A stretch of DNA of 64,000 bases, taken from positions 620,001 through 684,000 of the forward strand of contig NZ_CP099917.1 in NCBI RefSeq assembly GCF_030994125.1, in the 5' to 3' direction. Under the pieces are notes generated by a model, which searched no databases, was not told the DNA's origin, and was given only the letters and a program-made list of their open reading frames with translations. The stretch comes from Pseudoalteromonas xiamenensis. GTDB lineage: Bacteria; Pseudomonadota; Gammaproteobacteria; Enterobacterales; Alteromonadaceae. The translations under genes and the position numbers were made by a program. Below are positions 1-10,365 of the stretch, piece by piece (position 1 is the first letter of the stretch; every line of letters starts with the position of its first letter).

Positions 1-221
1 GCAAAACTGAGAATATAGATAAAATCCAAACACTTTCAGATTCAGTATGGCATAATTTTGGTGAGAATTACGGTTTAATCATAAAAGATATGGGACTTTT
101 AAGCCGTGCTGTGTTCATTCTGGATGAAACCCACAAGGTCGTTTACAAAGAGCTTGTGCCCAAACTATCTAGCGAACCAAATTATGAAGCAGCCGTAACT
201 GCATTAAAAGCGCTCAATTAA
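1..221 (+). CDS. tpx: thiol peroxidase (Tpx), C-terminal fragment
   Basis: Partial gene entering from the left edge; the reading frame starts at base 3 and ends with TAA at 219-221, giving about 72 residues. The visible part reads like the C-terminal third of atypical 2-Cys peroxiredoxin Tpx: NFGENYG, then a glycine-leucine-rich turn, LSRAVFILDE, a beta strand ending in VYKELVPKLSSEPNYEAA and a terminal helix. Tpx reduces lipid and alkyl hydroperoxides with thioredoxin. The catalytic Cys pair lies outside the window and cannot be checked. It ends about 80 bases before a bidirectional terminator shared with convergent adk. Confidence 0.85.
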   Translation, partial: KTENIDKIQTLSDSVWHNFGENYGLIIKDMGLLSRAVFILDETHKVVYKELVPKLSSEPNYEAAVTALKALN

Positions 222-304
222 TCAAGCAAAACTTCTTTTTATTACTGGTGAGACCTTCGAGAGAGCATTCTCCTACAAGTCGATTTACCACTTTTTAGAC
301 GAAT

Positions 305-332
305 AAAAAAACCGCCTGAAGGCGGTTTTTTT
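305..332. terminator. bidirectional Rho-independent terminator between tpx and adk
   Basis: A 12-bp stem made of an A-run plus ACCGCC, the loop TGAA and the complement GGCGGT plus a T-run. It has U-tracts on both strands, so it can end both the tpx and the adk transcripts. Confidence 0.9.
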
Positions 333-343
333 ATATTTGATAC

Positions 344-3048
<2,705 letters not shown>

Positions 3049-3090
3049 CGTTTTCTCCATTACAAAAGCATTGTCTGCGAATATGCACTG

Positions 3091-3119
3091 TATATGGGGG
3101 TAGAATTCGTATCTTCAAG
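3091..3119 (-). promoter_or_regulatory. sigma-32-type heat-shock promoter of htpG
   Basis: On the minus strand CTTGAAG (3119-3113) and CCCCATATA (3099-3091) are separated by 13 bases. This agrees closely with the RpoH consensus CTTGAAA / CCCCATNTA. The -10 element ends about 40 bases before the htpG ATG, a normal leader length, and htpG is a classic RpoH target. Confidence 0.8.
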
Positions 3120-3174
3120 TAAAATTTTTTGATGAATTGACGCATTAACGATACCAATTCATCCGTCTATGCGA

Positions 3175-3783
3175 TTAATAGCCACCTGAATTCAATGAGC
3201 TTGGCGTGCTATTTGGGTCCGTCGCAGGAGCGGGTGTCTCTGAACTTTGGTCTACTTGGCTGTTTTTTAAGACACGCTCGCCACTTTCTGAACTTACCGC
3301 GGTGCGATTATTGACAACATCACCGATATTCACGTTGGTCTTGTGCGCCTCAATTTTCCAGTTACCCAACACGCCTTCCAACGTTTTCATGTAAATCAGT
3401 TTCGCCTCTTCTTTCGTTAACTTGTAGTTTGACGAAAATTCGCATGCTCTGAAAAACAACTCTCGAGTCAATAAAACCGCGGGGGTTCGTCCTGCTAATT
3501 CCACTTCTTCACTGGACTCATCAATATCGCTTCCTTCACCTTGCGTATTGATGAGGGAAATCGTTAAGTCACCGTCATCCTTTTGATCAAAGGCTGAGTC
3601 TGGTTGAGGTAACGAGCACAAATAGTAGTTCGACTCAGGTGTTAGAACGTATATTTGGCCCTGGCCAGAGGTGGTTGTGAGAATATGGTTGTTATCTAAA
3701 GTCGTCTTCAATGGCACGGGATATTCCATAGACGAACAACCGGCTAATGTTAGTCCTAAGATGATAGGTAAGTACTTCATCAT
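3175..3783 (-). CDS. predicted lipoprotein of unknown function
   Basis: About 202 residues. The start MMKYLPIILGLTLAGCSS is a lipoprotein signal with lipobox LAGC, so the mature protein should begin at Cys16 (Cys15 if the second Met is used). The body has an acidic segment (DIDESSEEVE) and a Pro/Thr/Ser/Asn-rich tail with no recognised domain. It lies just downstream of the 3835-5172 secreted-protein gene on the same strand, but a strong hairpin with a short T-run separates them, so expression may be partly uncoupled. The pair breaks the conserved recR-htpG neighbourhood and looks like accessory cargo. The function is not recognised. Confidence 0.7.
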   Translation of the reverse strand: MMKYLPIILGLTLAGCSSMEYPVPLKTTLDNNHILTTTSGQGQIYVLTPESNYYLCSLPQPDSAFDQKDDGDLTISLINTQGEGSDIDESSEEVELAGRTPAVLLTRELFFRACEFSSNYKLTKEEAKLIYMKTLEGVLGNWKIEAHKTNVNIGDVVNNRTAVSSESGERVLKNSQVDQSSETPAPATDPNSTPSSLNSGGY

Positions 3784-3802
3784 TTTTTCTCTGAGATTAA
3801 CG

Positions 3803-3826
3803 TAAAAGCCAGCCTAAGCTGGCTCA
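3803..3826 (-). terminator. terminator after the 3835-5172 gene
   Basis: The minus strand has AGCCAGC, a four-base loop and GCTGGCT, then TTTTA, nine bases past the stop codon. The 7-bp perfect stem has a short U-tract, so some readthrough into the lipoprotein gene is possible. Confidence 0.7.
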
Positions 3827-3834
3827 AAACAGGA

Positions 3835-5172
3835 TTAGTTCATTGCATCTGCAAGCCAAGCAGGTGCATCCGTTGGATAATGATCCGTGGTCGAAAACTG
3901 GATACGCGTTGGAGCATGATCAGCCGCGAGACCCCAGCCTTGCAATTTTGAACTGAACCACTGTTTGTGCGCGGCGACTACATTGGCGTGTTTGGCGCTG
4001 TAGCGCTCTGTCATTTTTGATTGCAACACACCAATTTGGGTAGCTTTGCGCATACCATATTGCAGTTTGTCTTCGTCCTTCGCCGAGGCAATAATATCAA
4101 GCCAACTAATCACTTGTGACTCAACATCACCGATTTCATTGGGGTATTTTGTGACTAAATTTAGGTTGCGGGTGTAACGTGCTAAATCTTCACCTTTTAC
4201 CACCATCATGTGAAAATCGTTACCAAATGGACCGGTTAAATCGGCGTATTTCTTGATTGAAAATGCCCATAGGTCATTTTTGTGCACTTCCATCACGTCG
4301 GTTGAATTGAACGGTACTTGTTTACCAGGGAATATCGCTGTGTATATTAACAAACGGTTAAAGCTCGTCATAGTGCCCCAATTCGACTTGACTAGTTTTG
4401 TACCCTCTGGCGCAATCGGATCGTAATGTCGGCATGTGACAGTTGACCTATCAACCCCATTAATATCAAAGTTCTCACCCAATTGGCCGTTTGATTCAAC
4501 CCAAGGCGTGATTGGGTATTTATATAAACAACCCTGAGTACTTGGCGTTTTATCGTAAAAATGCTGATAGAACATGGTTGCCATGTCCGTCAAGCTTTCA
4601 AAAGCCGCCGCCGCAATAATCTTATTTTCAGAATCGATAATCGTATCTAACTGCTGTTGAGTCGTTTCCCCAGTTTTTAGGTCCGCAATGCCTTTTTGCT
4701 GATAATAGCGACGGCGTTCGCTTAAAAAGGCAAGTCGTACATTTGTTGCAACAATATAAGCCTTAGCCAGCACCATAAAATTGTCGTTACTCATATTAGT
4801 ACGTACATCTGCTTGGAGGTTTTGCGCCGCATTACGGATATTTTCAACCGTGGTCAGGTTGACCTCATAGTCTGCATCATAGTTGTAATCGCTGATTGCG
4901 CCGAGCACCGTGTTTAACTTAGTGCCAATTTCGTTCAATGCCGCTTGGTTAAAGCCATTGTTAACAATATTTTGCACTTGCGCGGGCGTAGCTGCCGGGT
5001 CAGCCCCCGCAAAAATAGAGCTAAAGATTTCCCCAAGGATTAACGACGCCACTTTTTCACCAATTTTCACACCCAAATCCGTTGCAGGAGTTGCCATCAC
5101 AGGAGCAGAATATTGACTTGCAAATATCGTTGTAGCCAAAGAAATTGAGAGCGTGAGTTGTTTTATTTTCAT
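3835..5172 (-). CDS. large secreted protein of unknown function, helix-rich N-terminal half
   Basis: 445 residues with a Sec signal peptide (cleavage probably after PVMA, near residue 27) and a good ribosome site (GGAGATAAAGA before ATG). Residues 30-170 are almost entirely amphipathic helices, including GEKVASLILGEIFSSIF, then a segment around residue 130-160 (AKAYIVATNVRLAFLSE) followed by RRRYY. The layout faintly recalls the helical pore-forming domain I of delta-endotoxin-type toxins, but no diagnostic block is certain. The C-terminal half contains two Cys and an aromatic-rich region. It has no homologue I can name and sits between recR and htpG, where E. coli has nothing. Confidence 0.75.
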   Translation of the reverse strand: MKIKQLTLSISLATTIFASQYSAPVMATPATDLGVKIGEKVASLILGEIFSSIFAGADPAATPAQVQNIVNNGFNQAALNEIGTKLNTVLGAISDYNYDADYEVNLTTVENIRNAAQNLQADVRTNMSNDNFMVLAKAYIVATNVRLAFLSERRRYYQQKGIADLKTGETTQQQLDTIIDSENKIIAAAAFESLTDMATMFYQHFYDKTPSTQGCLYKYPITPWVESNGQLGENFDINGVDRSTVTCRHYDPIAPEGTKLVKSNWGTMTSFNRLLIYTAIFPGKQVPFNSTDVMEVHKNDLWAFSIKKYADLTGPFGNDFHMMVVKGEDLARYTRNLNLVTKYPNEIGDVESQVISWLDIIASAKDEDKLQYGMRKATQIGVLQSKMTERYSAKHANVVAAHKQWFSSKLQGWGLAADHAPTRIQFSTTDHYPTDAPAWLADAMN

Positions 5173-5299
5173 TCTTTATCTCCATTTTTGGAATAATCCA
5201 TTCGTTTGAATGTAAATTCTCATGTAAATATGGAGAGATTATGAAGAGAGTAATTTCAGCAATGAAGCAATGCTCCATTGCTGAGTAGAGTCGTCATTG

Positions 5300-5899
5300 T
5301 TAGATAGAACGTCGACCTGAAAAGGCATGCATTAACGTCTGGCCGTCGACCAAGTCAAGCTCACCGCCTACAGGCATACCATGCGCTATCCTCGAAGGTG
5401 TAACTTGATGTTTATGGCACAACTCTGCAATAAAATGCGCGGTTGTTTCCCCTTCTACCGTCGGGTTAGTCGCTAAAATTACTTCGTCCAAATTACCATC
5501 GCTTAAACGCCGCTCAAGTACGTCCAAACCAATTTCTCTTGGGCCTATTCCGTCGAGTGGCGACAAATGCCCCATTAGCACAAAATACAGCCCTTGATAC
5601 TGCCCTGTTTGCTCTATTGCCAATACGTCGGTCGGCGACTCCACCACACACAAAGTACGACTATCTTGGCGTTTTACGCTGAGACAAATATCGCACACAG
5701 GGACTTCACTGAAAGTACGACACGTCTCACAGTGACCGATTTGGCTCATTGCCTTGGTCAATGCTTTGCCTAACTGCGTACCACCATCACGGTCACGCTC
5801 TAATAGATGAAATGCGATGCGCTGCGCCGATTTAGGGCCAATCCCCGGCAAACAACGAAGTGCGTCGATTAATTGAGATAAACTCGGTGATAACTGCAT
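5300..5899 (-). CDS. recR: recombination mediator RecR
   Basis: 199 residues (E. coli 201). RecR acts with RecF and RecO to load RecA onto gapped DNA. An N-terminal helix-hairpin-helix ([17 protein letters not shown]), a four-Cys zinc finger at C57, C60, C69 and C72, and a Toprim domain with [12 protein letters not shown] and [12 protein letters not shown] are visible. It belongs to the dnaX-ybaB-recR cluster, but a clear terminator stands between ybaB and recR, so a private promoter in the 183-base gap is likely. Confidence 0.97.
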   Translation of the reverse strand: MQLSPSLSQLIDALRCLPGIGPKSAQRIAFHLLERDRDGGTQLGKALTKAMSQIGHCETCRTFSEVPVCDICLSVKRQDSRTLCVVESPTDVLAIEQTGQYQGLYFVLMGHLSPLDGIGPREIGLDVLERRLSDGNLDEVILATNPTVEGETTAHFIAELCHKHQVTPSRIAHGMPVGGELDLVDGQTLMHAFSGRRSI

Positions 5900-6040
5900 A
5901 ATTTCATACGTCTCTTAGAAATCTATTAGGCAAAGTATCATAACCTAAACGTCGAGTACATTACTCACAATGAGTCTGCTTCCGTTACGCTTAATATGTC
6001 GACATGCCGCGCATAGATTTACTTTCTTGTAGCATAGACA

Positions 6041-6066
6041 AAAAAATAGCGCCAGAAGGCGCTATT
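6041..6066 (-). terminator. terminator between ybaB and recR
   Basis: The minus strand has AATAGCGCC, loop TTCT, GGCGCTATT and then a run of seven T. The 9-bp perfect stem lies 17 bases beyond the ybaB stop. Confidence 0.88.
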
Positions 6067-6082
6067 CTTACAGGATTCTATA

Positions 6083-6409
6083 TTAGAACGGCATTTTGAA
6101 GCCTGGCGGCATTGCCATACCACCAGTGACCGCTTCCATGCGCTTTTGTGATTCGTCAGCTACACGGCGAACGGCGTCATTTACCGCTGCGGCAAGCAAA
6201 TCTTCAATCATCTCTTTGTCGTCTTCAAGTAGACTCTCATCGATTTCTACACGACGTACGTTATGGCTACCTAGCATCGTAACCTTAACAAGGCCTGCGC
6301 CAGCTTCACCTGTAACTTCAAGCGTTTTGATTTCTTCTTGGGCTTTTTGCAAACGATCTTGCATCATTTGCGCTTGCTTCATGATATTGCCCATTCCACC
6401 TTTAAACAT
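6083..6409 (-). CDS. ybaB: nucleoid-associated protein YbaB/EbfC family
   Basis: 108 residues. Small dimeric DNA-binding protein. The start [17 protein letters not shown], the helical coiled segment and the central [15 protein letters not shown] strand region are diagnostic, and the tail [12 protein letters not shown] matches the family. GAGAG precedes the ATG at a fair distance. It is 60 bases downstream of dnaX on the same strand, the usual operon partner. Confidence 0.95.
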   Translation of the reverse strand: MFKGGMGNIMKQAQMMQDRLQKAQEEIKTLEVTGEAGAGLVKVTMLGSHNVRRVEIDESLLEDDKEMIEDLLAAAVNDAVRRVADESQKRMEAVTGGMAMPPGFKMPF

Positions 6410-6469
6410 AATTTGCTCTCTACGACTAAATTAGAAATATTTTTAAAAGATAGGGACTATTGTAACCAA

Positions 6470-8716
6470 TTACAATGCCCGAATACTATTCTCATCGACC
6501 ACAGCGCCAAATTCTTGTGTGAACGTGACGATGTTTTGATCGTTTGCTATCACGTCAACCGCTTGTGCGAGACGACCTGCATCAATCTTTTGTTGGATTA
6601 AATAAGGTGACTCCATAATACCAGGGGCAAAACTCACCTCGAGTTCAATGTTCGTATTCAACACGCGTGACAAATTATCAGCCAATCTTGTACGTAGCAT
6701 TGTGCCATCAAGATGTTGTTGTGTGCTATCCACCTGCAACTCAATTCGGTTGCCTTGCTGATTAAAAATAGAGTGCAATGCGAATTGACGAGAACGCCCA
6801 CCCAAGCCCATAAGCTCGATTAACTCTGCCCAACGGTCTTGTTGATGGGCGAATCTAATATCACTAATTGGGCTCTCAAAATTCTCTGGTATTGGGATTG
6901 CTTGCACGTGCTCTTCAAGTTGTGGCGCTTTTTCACCACTTAACTGCACTAGCAGCTCAGGAGCAAGCTTACTTTCATCGACTCGATGACGTTCTCTGAA
7001 ATCGACTTTCTTAACCTTGGCTTGAGCCGTTGTATCGGTTGGCTCACTAACCGTTTCAGACTTTTTTGTTGGTGTTGCCTCTGACTTTAATTTTTCAGCA
7101 CCTTGTATTTGCCTGTTTTGCAAAATCCGCGCTATAGCGGACTGCGTTTGCTGAGATTTTTGTTGTAACGTCTCAGCCATTGAAGGGCTTGCTGACGCCT
7201 GAGTCACCGAAGTTTGAGAGTCTAGAGGCTTGTTGTCCGCGGTGAATCCTTGCTCACTTGCTTGAGCCATTAAACTTTCGTACTGTTCTTGTTGTTGAAA
7301 AGACATTATACCTTCATCATCAACATCCAAGCTTTCAGCACTGGTCAATTCCGTTGTGACATTTTCGCCAACAGTTGCTACTTGGCTCTGATTCAGCGCA
7401 ATGTTCTGGCTAGATTGAAGGCTTTCAGCTTTTGCTTCCGCGTTTTTTTCAATCGTTTTGAGCGCTGTCTCGTTTAAATTTGCGTCCATTGGTGGAGCTG
7501 ATTTTGATTGAGTTTGATGAGCAGCATTTGACTTATTACGACCTAATATCGCACGAAGTGCGCTTGCTTTAGACTCACCTACACCGGTTGAGGTCGACTG
7601 TGGCAATTGGGTACTTTGCCCACCTCCAATCCCAGACTGTTCAAACGCCAGTACTCTCAACATGAGCATCTCAAACCCTAACTTTGGTTCGGGAGCCCAT
7701 TGCAAATCTTTTTTGCCATTTAAAAGTAACTGATAAATTGATTGAATTTGAATTGCGGTCGTATTTGCCGCGAATGACATTATCTCGTCTTTGTCATACT
7801 CCGCAACATTCACTGATTCAGGAACCAGCTGCGCAAGTTGTATAGCATGAGTCAGGGCGAGCATGTCATCAACCAATGCTTTATAACTTGGAGCTCGCGT
7901 CCCCACTCGTTCAATTTCAGCCATCAACGCTGCACCATCTTGAACAAGCACGGCACTCAGTAAGCCTGCCGCGTACGCTGAATCCATCAAACCAAGCATC
8001 GATTGGACAGCAAGTAACTCTAAGTTACCGTTGGTTTGCGCAATCGCTTGATCGGTTAGACTGAGGGCATCACGCATGCTTCCATCTGCAGCCTTCGCCA
8101 ACACATCCAAAGCTGGTGGTTCATAATTCAAACCCTCAGCGTTTAGGATGGAGGTGAGTTGAGCCGTTATTTCCCCTTTTGATAAAGCGGATAAATTGAA
8201 CTGCAAACAACGAGATAAAATGGTAACGGGTAGTTTTTGAGGATCGGTTGTCGCCAATAAAAATTTAACGTGTGTTGGCGGCTCTTCTAATGTTTTGAGT
8301 AATGCGTTGAAGCTGTGCTTTGACAGCATGTGCACTTCGTCAATTAGATAAACTTTATACCGCCCACGCGTTGGTGCGTACTGCACGTTGTCGAGGATTT
8401 CACGAGTATCCTCAACTTTTGTTCTGGAAGCCGCGTCGATTTCAATTAAATCAATAAATCGACCGGCTTCAATGTCTTGGCAAGCACTGCACTTACCACA
8501 AGGTGTAGAAGTAATACCAACTTCACAATTGAGGCTTTTTGAAAAAATACGCGCAATTGTCGTTTTTCCTACACCTCGAGTCCCAGTAAACAAATAGGCG
8601 TGATGCAAACGCTGTTCATTCAACGCATTAACTAATGCCTGCTTAACATGCTCTTGCCCCACTAGCTCATGAAAGGTTTGTGGACGCCATTTGCGTGCTA
8701 GGACTTGATAACTCAT
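6470..8716 (-). CDS. dnaX: DNA polymerase III subunits tau and gamma
   Basis: 748-residue clamp-loader ATPase tau. Residues 1-370 carry the AAA+ core: Walker A GTRGVGKTT near residue 45, a Cys-rich zinc module (C64, C73, C76, C79), DEVH near 126 and the SRC sensor. Residues 380-580 are a low-complexity linker; the C-terminus (about 600-748) is the polymerase- and helicase-binding part. At codons 551-552 the slippery heptamer A AAA AAG is followed at once by TGA in the -1 frame, so a 553-residue gamma is predicted (see separate entry). It starts one base after the apt stop and is probably cotranscribed with apt and ybaB. Confidence 0.97.
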   Translation of the reverse strand: MSYQVLARKWRPQTFHELVGQEHVKQALVNALNEQRLHHAYLFTGTRGVGKTTIARIFSKSLNCEVGITSTPCGKCSACQDIEAGRFIDLIEIDAASRTKVEDTREILDNVQYAPTRGRYKVYLIDEVHMLSKHSFNALLKTLEEPPTHVKFLLATTDPQKLPVTILSRCLQFNLSALSKGEITAQLTSILNAEGLNYEPPALDVLAKAADGSMRDALSLTDQAIAQTNGNLELLAVQSMLGLMDSAYAAGLLSAVLVQDGAALMAEIERVGTRAPSYKALVDDMLALTHAIQLAQLVPESVNVAEYDKDEIMSFAANTTAIQIQSIYQLLLNGKKDLQWAPEPKLGFEMLMLRVLAFEQSGIGGGQSTQLPQSTSTGVGESKASALRAILGRNKSNAAHQTQSKSAPPMDANLNETALKTIEKNAEAKAESLQSSQNIALNQSQVATVGENVTTELTSAESLDVDDEGIMSFQQQEQYESLMAQASEQGFTADNKPLDSQTSVTQASASPSMAETLQQKSQQTQSAIARILQNRQIQGAEKLKSEATPTKKSETVSEPTDTTAQAKVKKVDFRERHRVDESKLAPELLVQLSGEKAPQLEEHVQAIPIPENFESPISDIRFAHQQDRWAELIELMGLGGRSRQFALHSIFNQQGNRIELQVDSTQQHLDGTMLRTRLADNLSRVLNTNIELEVSFAPGIMESPYLIQQKIDAGRLAQAVDVIANDQNIVTFTQEFGAVVDENSIRAL
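7036..7067 (-). promoter_or_regulatory. dnaX: programmed -1 frameshift site in dnaX
   Basis: The heptamer A AAA AAG occupies 7067-7061 in the tau frame (ACA AAA AAG TCT). A -1 slip reads AAA AAA GTC TGA and ends at 7056. A Shine-Dalgarno-like GAGG lies ten bases upstream of the heptamer, and a CGGTT/AACCG hairpin with an 8-base loop (7053-7036) begins seven bases downstream. All three elements match the layout of the E. coli dnaX frameshift signal. Confidence 0.85.
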
Positions 8717-8717
8717 A

Positions 8718-9263
8718 TTATTCGCCTTCGAATTCTACAAGTTTTAAAACTTTAATGCCCAAATCCGCTACGCGTTTTTCACCACCTAATTCAGGTAACG
8801 AAACGACAAATGCAGCATCGGTTGCATGACCACCTAAACGTTCAACCAATTTTGCGGTCGCTTCAATCGTTCCGCCGGTTGCTAATAAATCATCAACAAG
8901 TAACACTTTATCACCTGCAACTATTGCATCAGTGTGTAATTCAAGCGTGTCTTGACCATACTCAAGTTGATACGACTGACTAATCGTTTCTCGTGGTAAT
9001 TTTCCTGGTTTACGCACAGGAATAAAAGGTAAGCCCAGCTCGTAAGCAAGGGGCGCTCCGAAAATAAACCCACGCGACTCAGTACCAATAACCTTCGTGA
9101 ATCCTTTATCTTTATAGGCATTGATAAACGCTTCAATAGTTGCTTGAAAGGCCGCCGGATTTGCCAATAAAGAAGTAACGTCACGGAACATAATGCCCGC
9201 TTTTGGATAATCTGGAACGGTCGCAATACTGTCTTTAATCAACGACATTGTTGAATCTGTCAT
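8718..9263 (-). CDS. apt: adenine phosphoribosyltransferase
   Basis: 181 residues (E. coli 183). Salvages adenine to AMP using [12 protein letters not shown], the adenine-binding [14 protein letters not shown], the [10 protein letters not shown] loop and the PRPP motif [13 protein letters not shown] are all present. Two in-frame starts, MTDST and MSLIKD five codons later, are possible and neither has a strong ribosome site; the longer matches family length. First gene of the apt-dnaX-ybaB unit. Confidence 0.96.
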   Translation of the reverse strand: MTDSTMSLIKDSIATVPDYPKAGIMFRDVTSLLANPAAFQATIEAFINAYKDKGFTKVIGTESRGFIFGAPLAYELGLPFIPVRKPGKLPRETISQSYQLEYGQDTLELHTDAIVAGDKVLLVDDLLATGGTIEATAKLVERLGGHATDAAFVVSLPELGGEKRVADLGIKVLKLVEFEGE

Positions 9264-9373
9264 AATGGTTTAACCATTTAATTAATTTTTCAAAGACAGA
9301 GATTATAACAAGAAAGGACGAAGTTAAAACGCAATTAGAAAATTAAATGGTGAGAATGATTACATTTTAGACA

Positions 9374-9396
9374 CAAAAAAGGCTGCATTGCAGCCT
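9374..9396 (-). terminator. terminator after the 41-residue ORF
   Basis: The minus strand has AGGCTG, loop CAATG, CAGCCT and then six T, seven bases past the stop of the small gene. Its position supports the small ORF being a transcribed gene. Confidence 0.8.
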
Positions 9397-9402
9397 CTTC
9401 TA

Positions 9403-9528
9403 TTACGCTGAAAGCAAATGTGCCCAGCCAAGGATAGCGTTTAAACAACCAACACCTGCAAACACTGCCATGAAAGCCAAAAAGTATTTTGCGTTGAACG
9501 GATCTTTGAAATCACCATTGTTTGCCAT
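9403..9528 (-). CDS. 41-residue single-pass membrane peptide
   Basis: Reading frame of 41 codons plus TAA starting MANNGDFKDPFNAKYF. Residues 15-39 form one hydrophobic segment (FLAFMAVFAGVGCL and so on) with a single Cys, ending HLLSA. GGTAG lies about six bases before the ATG, a CRP/FNR-like palindrome and a promoter-like pair lie 60-75 bases upstream, and a terminator follows directly. It is 82 bases downstream of the hvfC-like gene, so it may be an operon extension or an independent unit. No family recognised; small hydrophobic peptides of this size often associate with membrane complexes, which is only a guess here. Confidence 0.7.
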   Translation of the reverse strand: MANNGDFKDPFNAKYFLAFMAVFAGVGCLNAILGWAHLLSA

Positions 9529-9575
9529 AGTAGTTACTACCTTTTAAAAAATAAGCACGACGAATTGAGGCGCGT

Positions 9576-9603
9576 ATAATAATGCAAACGTGATCTAGAT
9601 CAA
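9576..9603 (-). promoter_or_regulatory. CRP/FNR-type palindrome and promoter of the 41-residue ORF
   Basis: TGATCTAGATCA (9591-9602) is a perfect 12-bp palindrome. Extended by one base each side it reads TTGAT-N4-ATCAC on the minus strand, one mismatch from the FNR consensus; it also fits the CRP TGA-N6-TCA core. TTGATC (9603-9598) and TATTAT (9581-9576), 16 bases apart, look like a promoter, so the site would overlap the -35 element. Which regulator binds is unknown. Confidence 0.5.
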
Positions 9604-9609
9604 AGTTTT

Positions 9610-10365
9610 TTATTGTGCGTTTTTTGACACAACGACACCCAGCTGGATAAAGTTTCCCAAAATTTGCTGAGCACCAACACTTAGCTGCTCTTTGGTGAGT
9701 TGAGGCAAGTTTTGACACAAAATACCAAGCAATGATTCAAACTGAATTCCTTCCTGTGTACGAATGGCTTCAAGCAGCATTGCTGTGAGCGCATTAATTT
9801 CCACAAACTGAACTTCATCGTTGGTATTTCTAAAAACAACGAAATAGTGCCGTTCGCCATCAATTATATCAGGTCGAAATGCGGTTGAGATCTGGTGAAC
9901 CGGATAGGCGTAACTCACAACAGCCGCTTTAGAAGATACATAAAGCGTCTCTTGGTGTAATTGTTCTTGGACAATCGTTTTCTCCGTCTGGTCTTCTTGG
10001 CGAATTGAAAGAACCAACTCCATCCATTCATAATGAGCCAACTCAAGCATAAATACGGGGTCATGTTCATTCAGCTCATAGGCCGTCGATAAGTAAGTCA
10101 AAAATTCTTCCGCTATCTCTAAGAAGTATGGTGTATGGCATTGATGTTCGACAAAAAATTTACGTACCAACGCTTCCCACATTTCATCCGGATAGAGGCT
10201 TTTTAATACCGGAAATCCAGACGATACGAAGCCAGCAACATTATTGAAGAACAGTTCTTGATAAACTTTTAGTCTTCGCTGTTCAATCTGAGGAAAAAGC
10301 TTTTTACCTGTTTCCGGTTTTCTTATCGCTTGTGCAAATTGTTTTTGGATCTCGCTAAAGTGCAT
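9610..10365 (-). CDS. HvfC/BufC-type partner protein (DUF2063)
   Basis: 251 residues. The N-terminal 95 residues match the DUF2063 putative DNA-binding family, with FAQAIRKPE, RRLKVYQELFFNNVAGFVSSGFPVL and a helix continuing to FLTYLS; the remainder is a second alpha/beta domain containing YPVHQIS. In characterised RiPP systems this protein forms a complex with the DUF692 oxidase and helps recognise the precursor leader. The ATG overlaps the last 11 bases of the upstream DUF692 gene, which indicates translational coupling. Family assignment is firm; the partner role is inferred from known systems. Confidence 0.85.
   Translation of the reverse strand: MHFSEIQKQFAQAIRKPETGKKLFPQIEQRRLKVYQELFFNNVAGFVSSGFPVLKSLYPDEMWEALVRKFFVEHQCHTPYFLEIAEEFLTYLSTAYELNEHDPVFMLELAHYEWMELVLSIRQEDQTEKTIVQEQLHQETLYVSSKAAVVSYAYPVHQISTAFRPDIIDGERHYFVVFRNTNDEVQFVEINALTAMLLEAIRTQEGIQFESLLGILCQNLPQLTKEQLSVGAQQILGNFIQLGVVVSKNAQ

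Noticed and set aside
6096..6434. 112-codon ORF opposite ybaB
   Set aside because: Ser/Thr-rich reverse reading of a confident gene, with no start signal.
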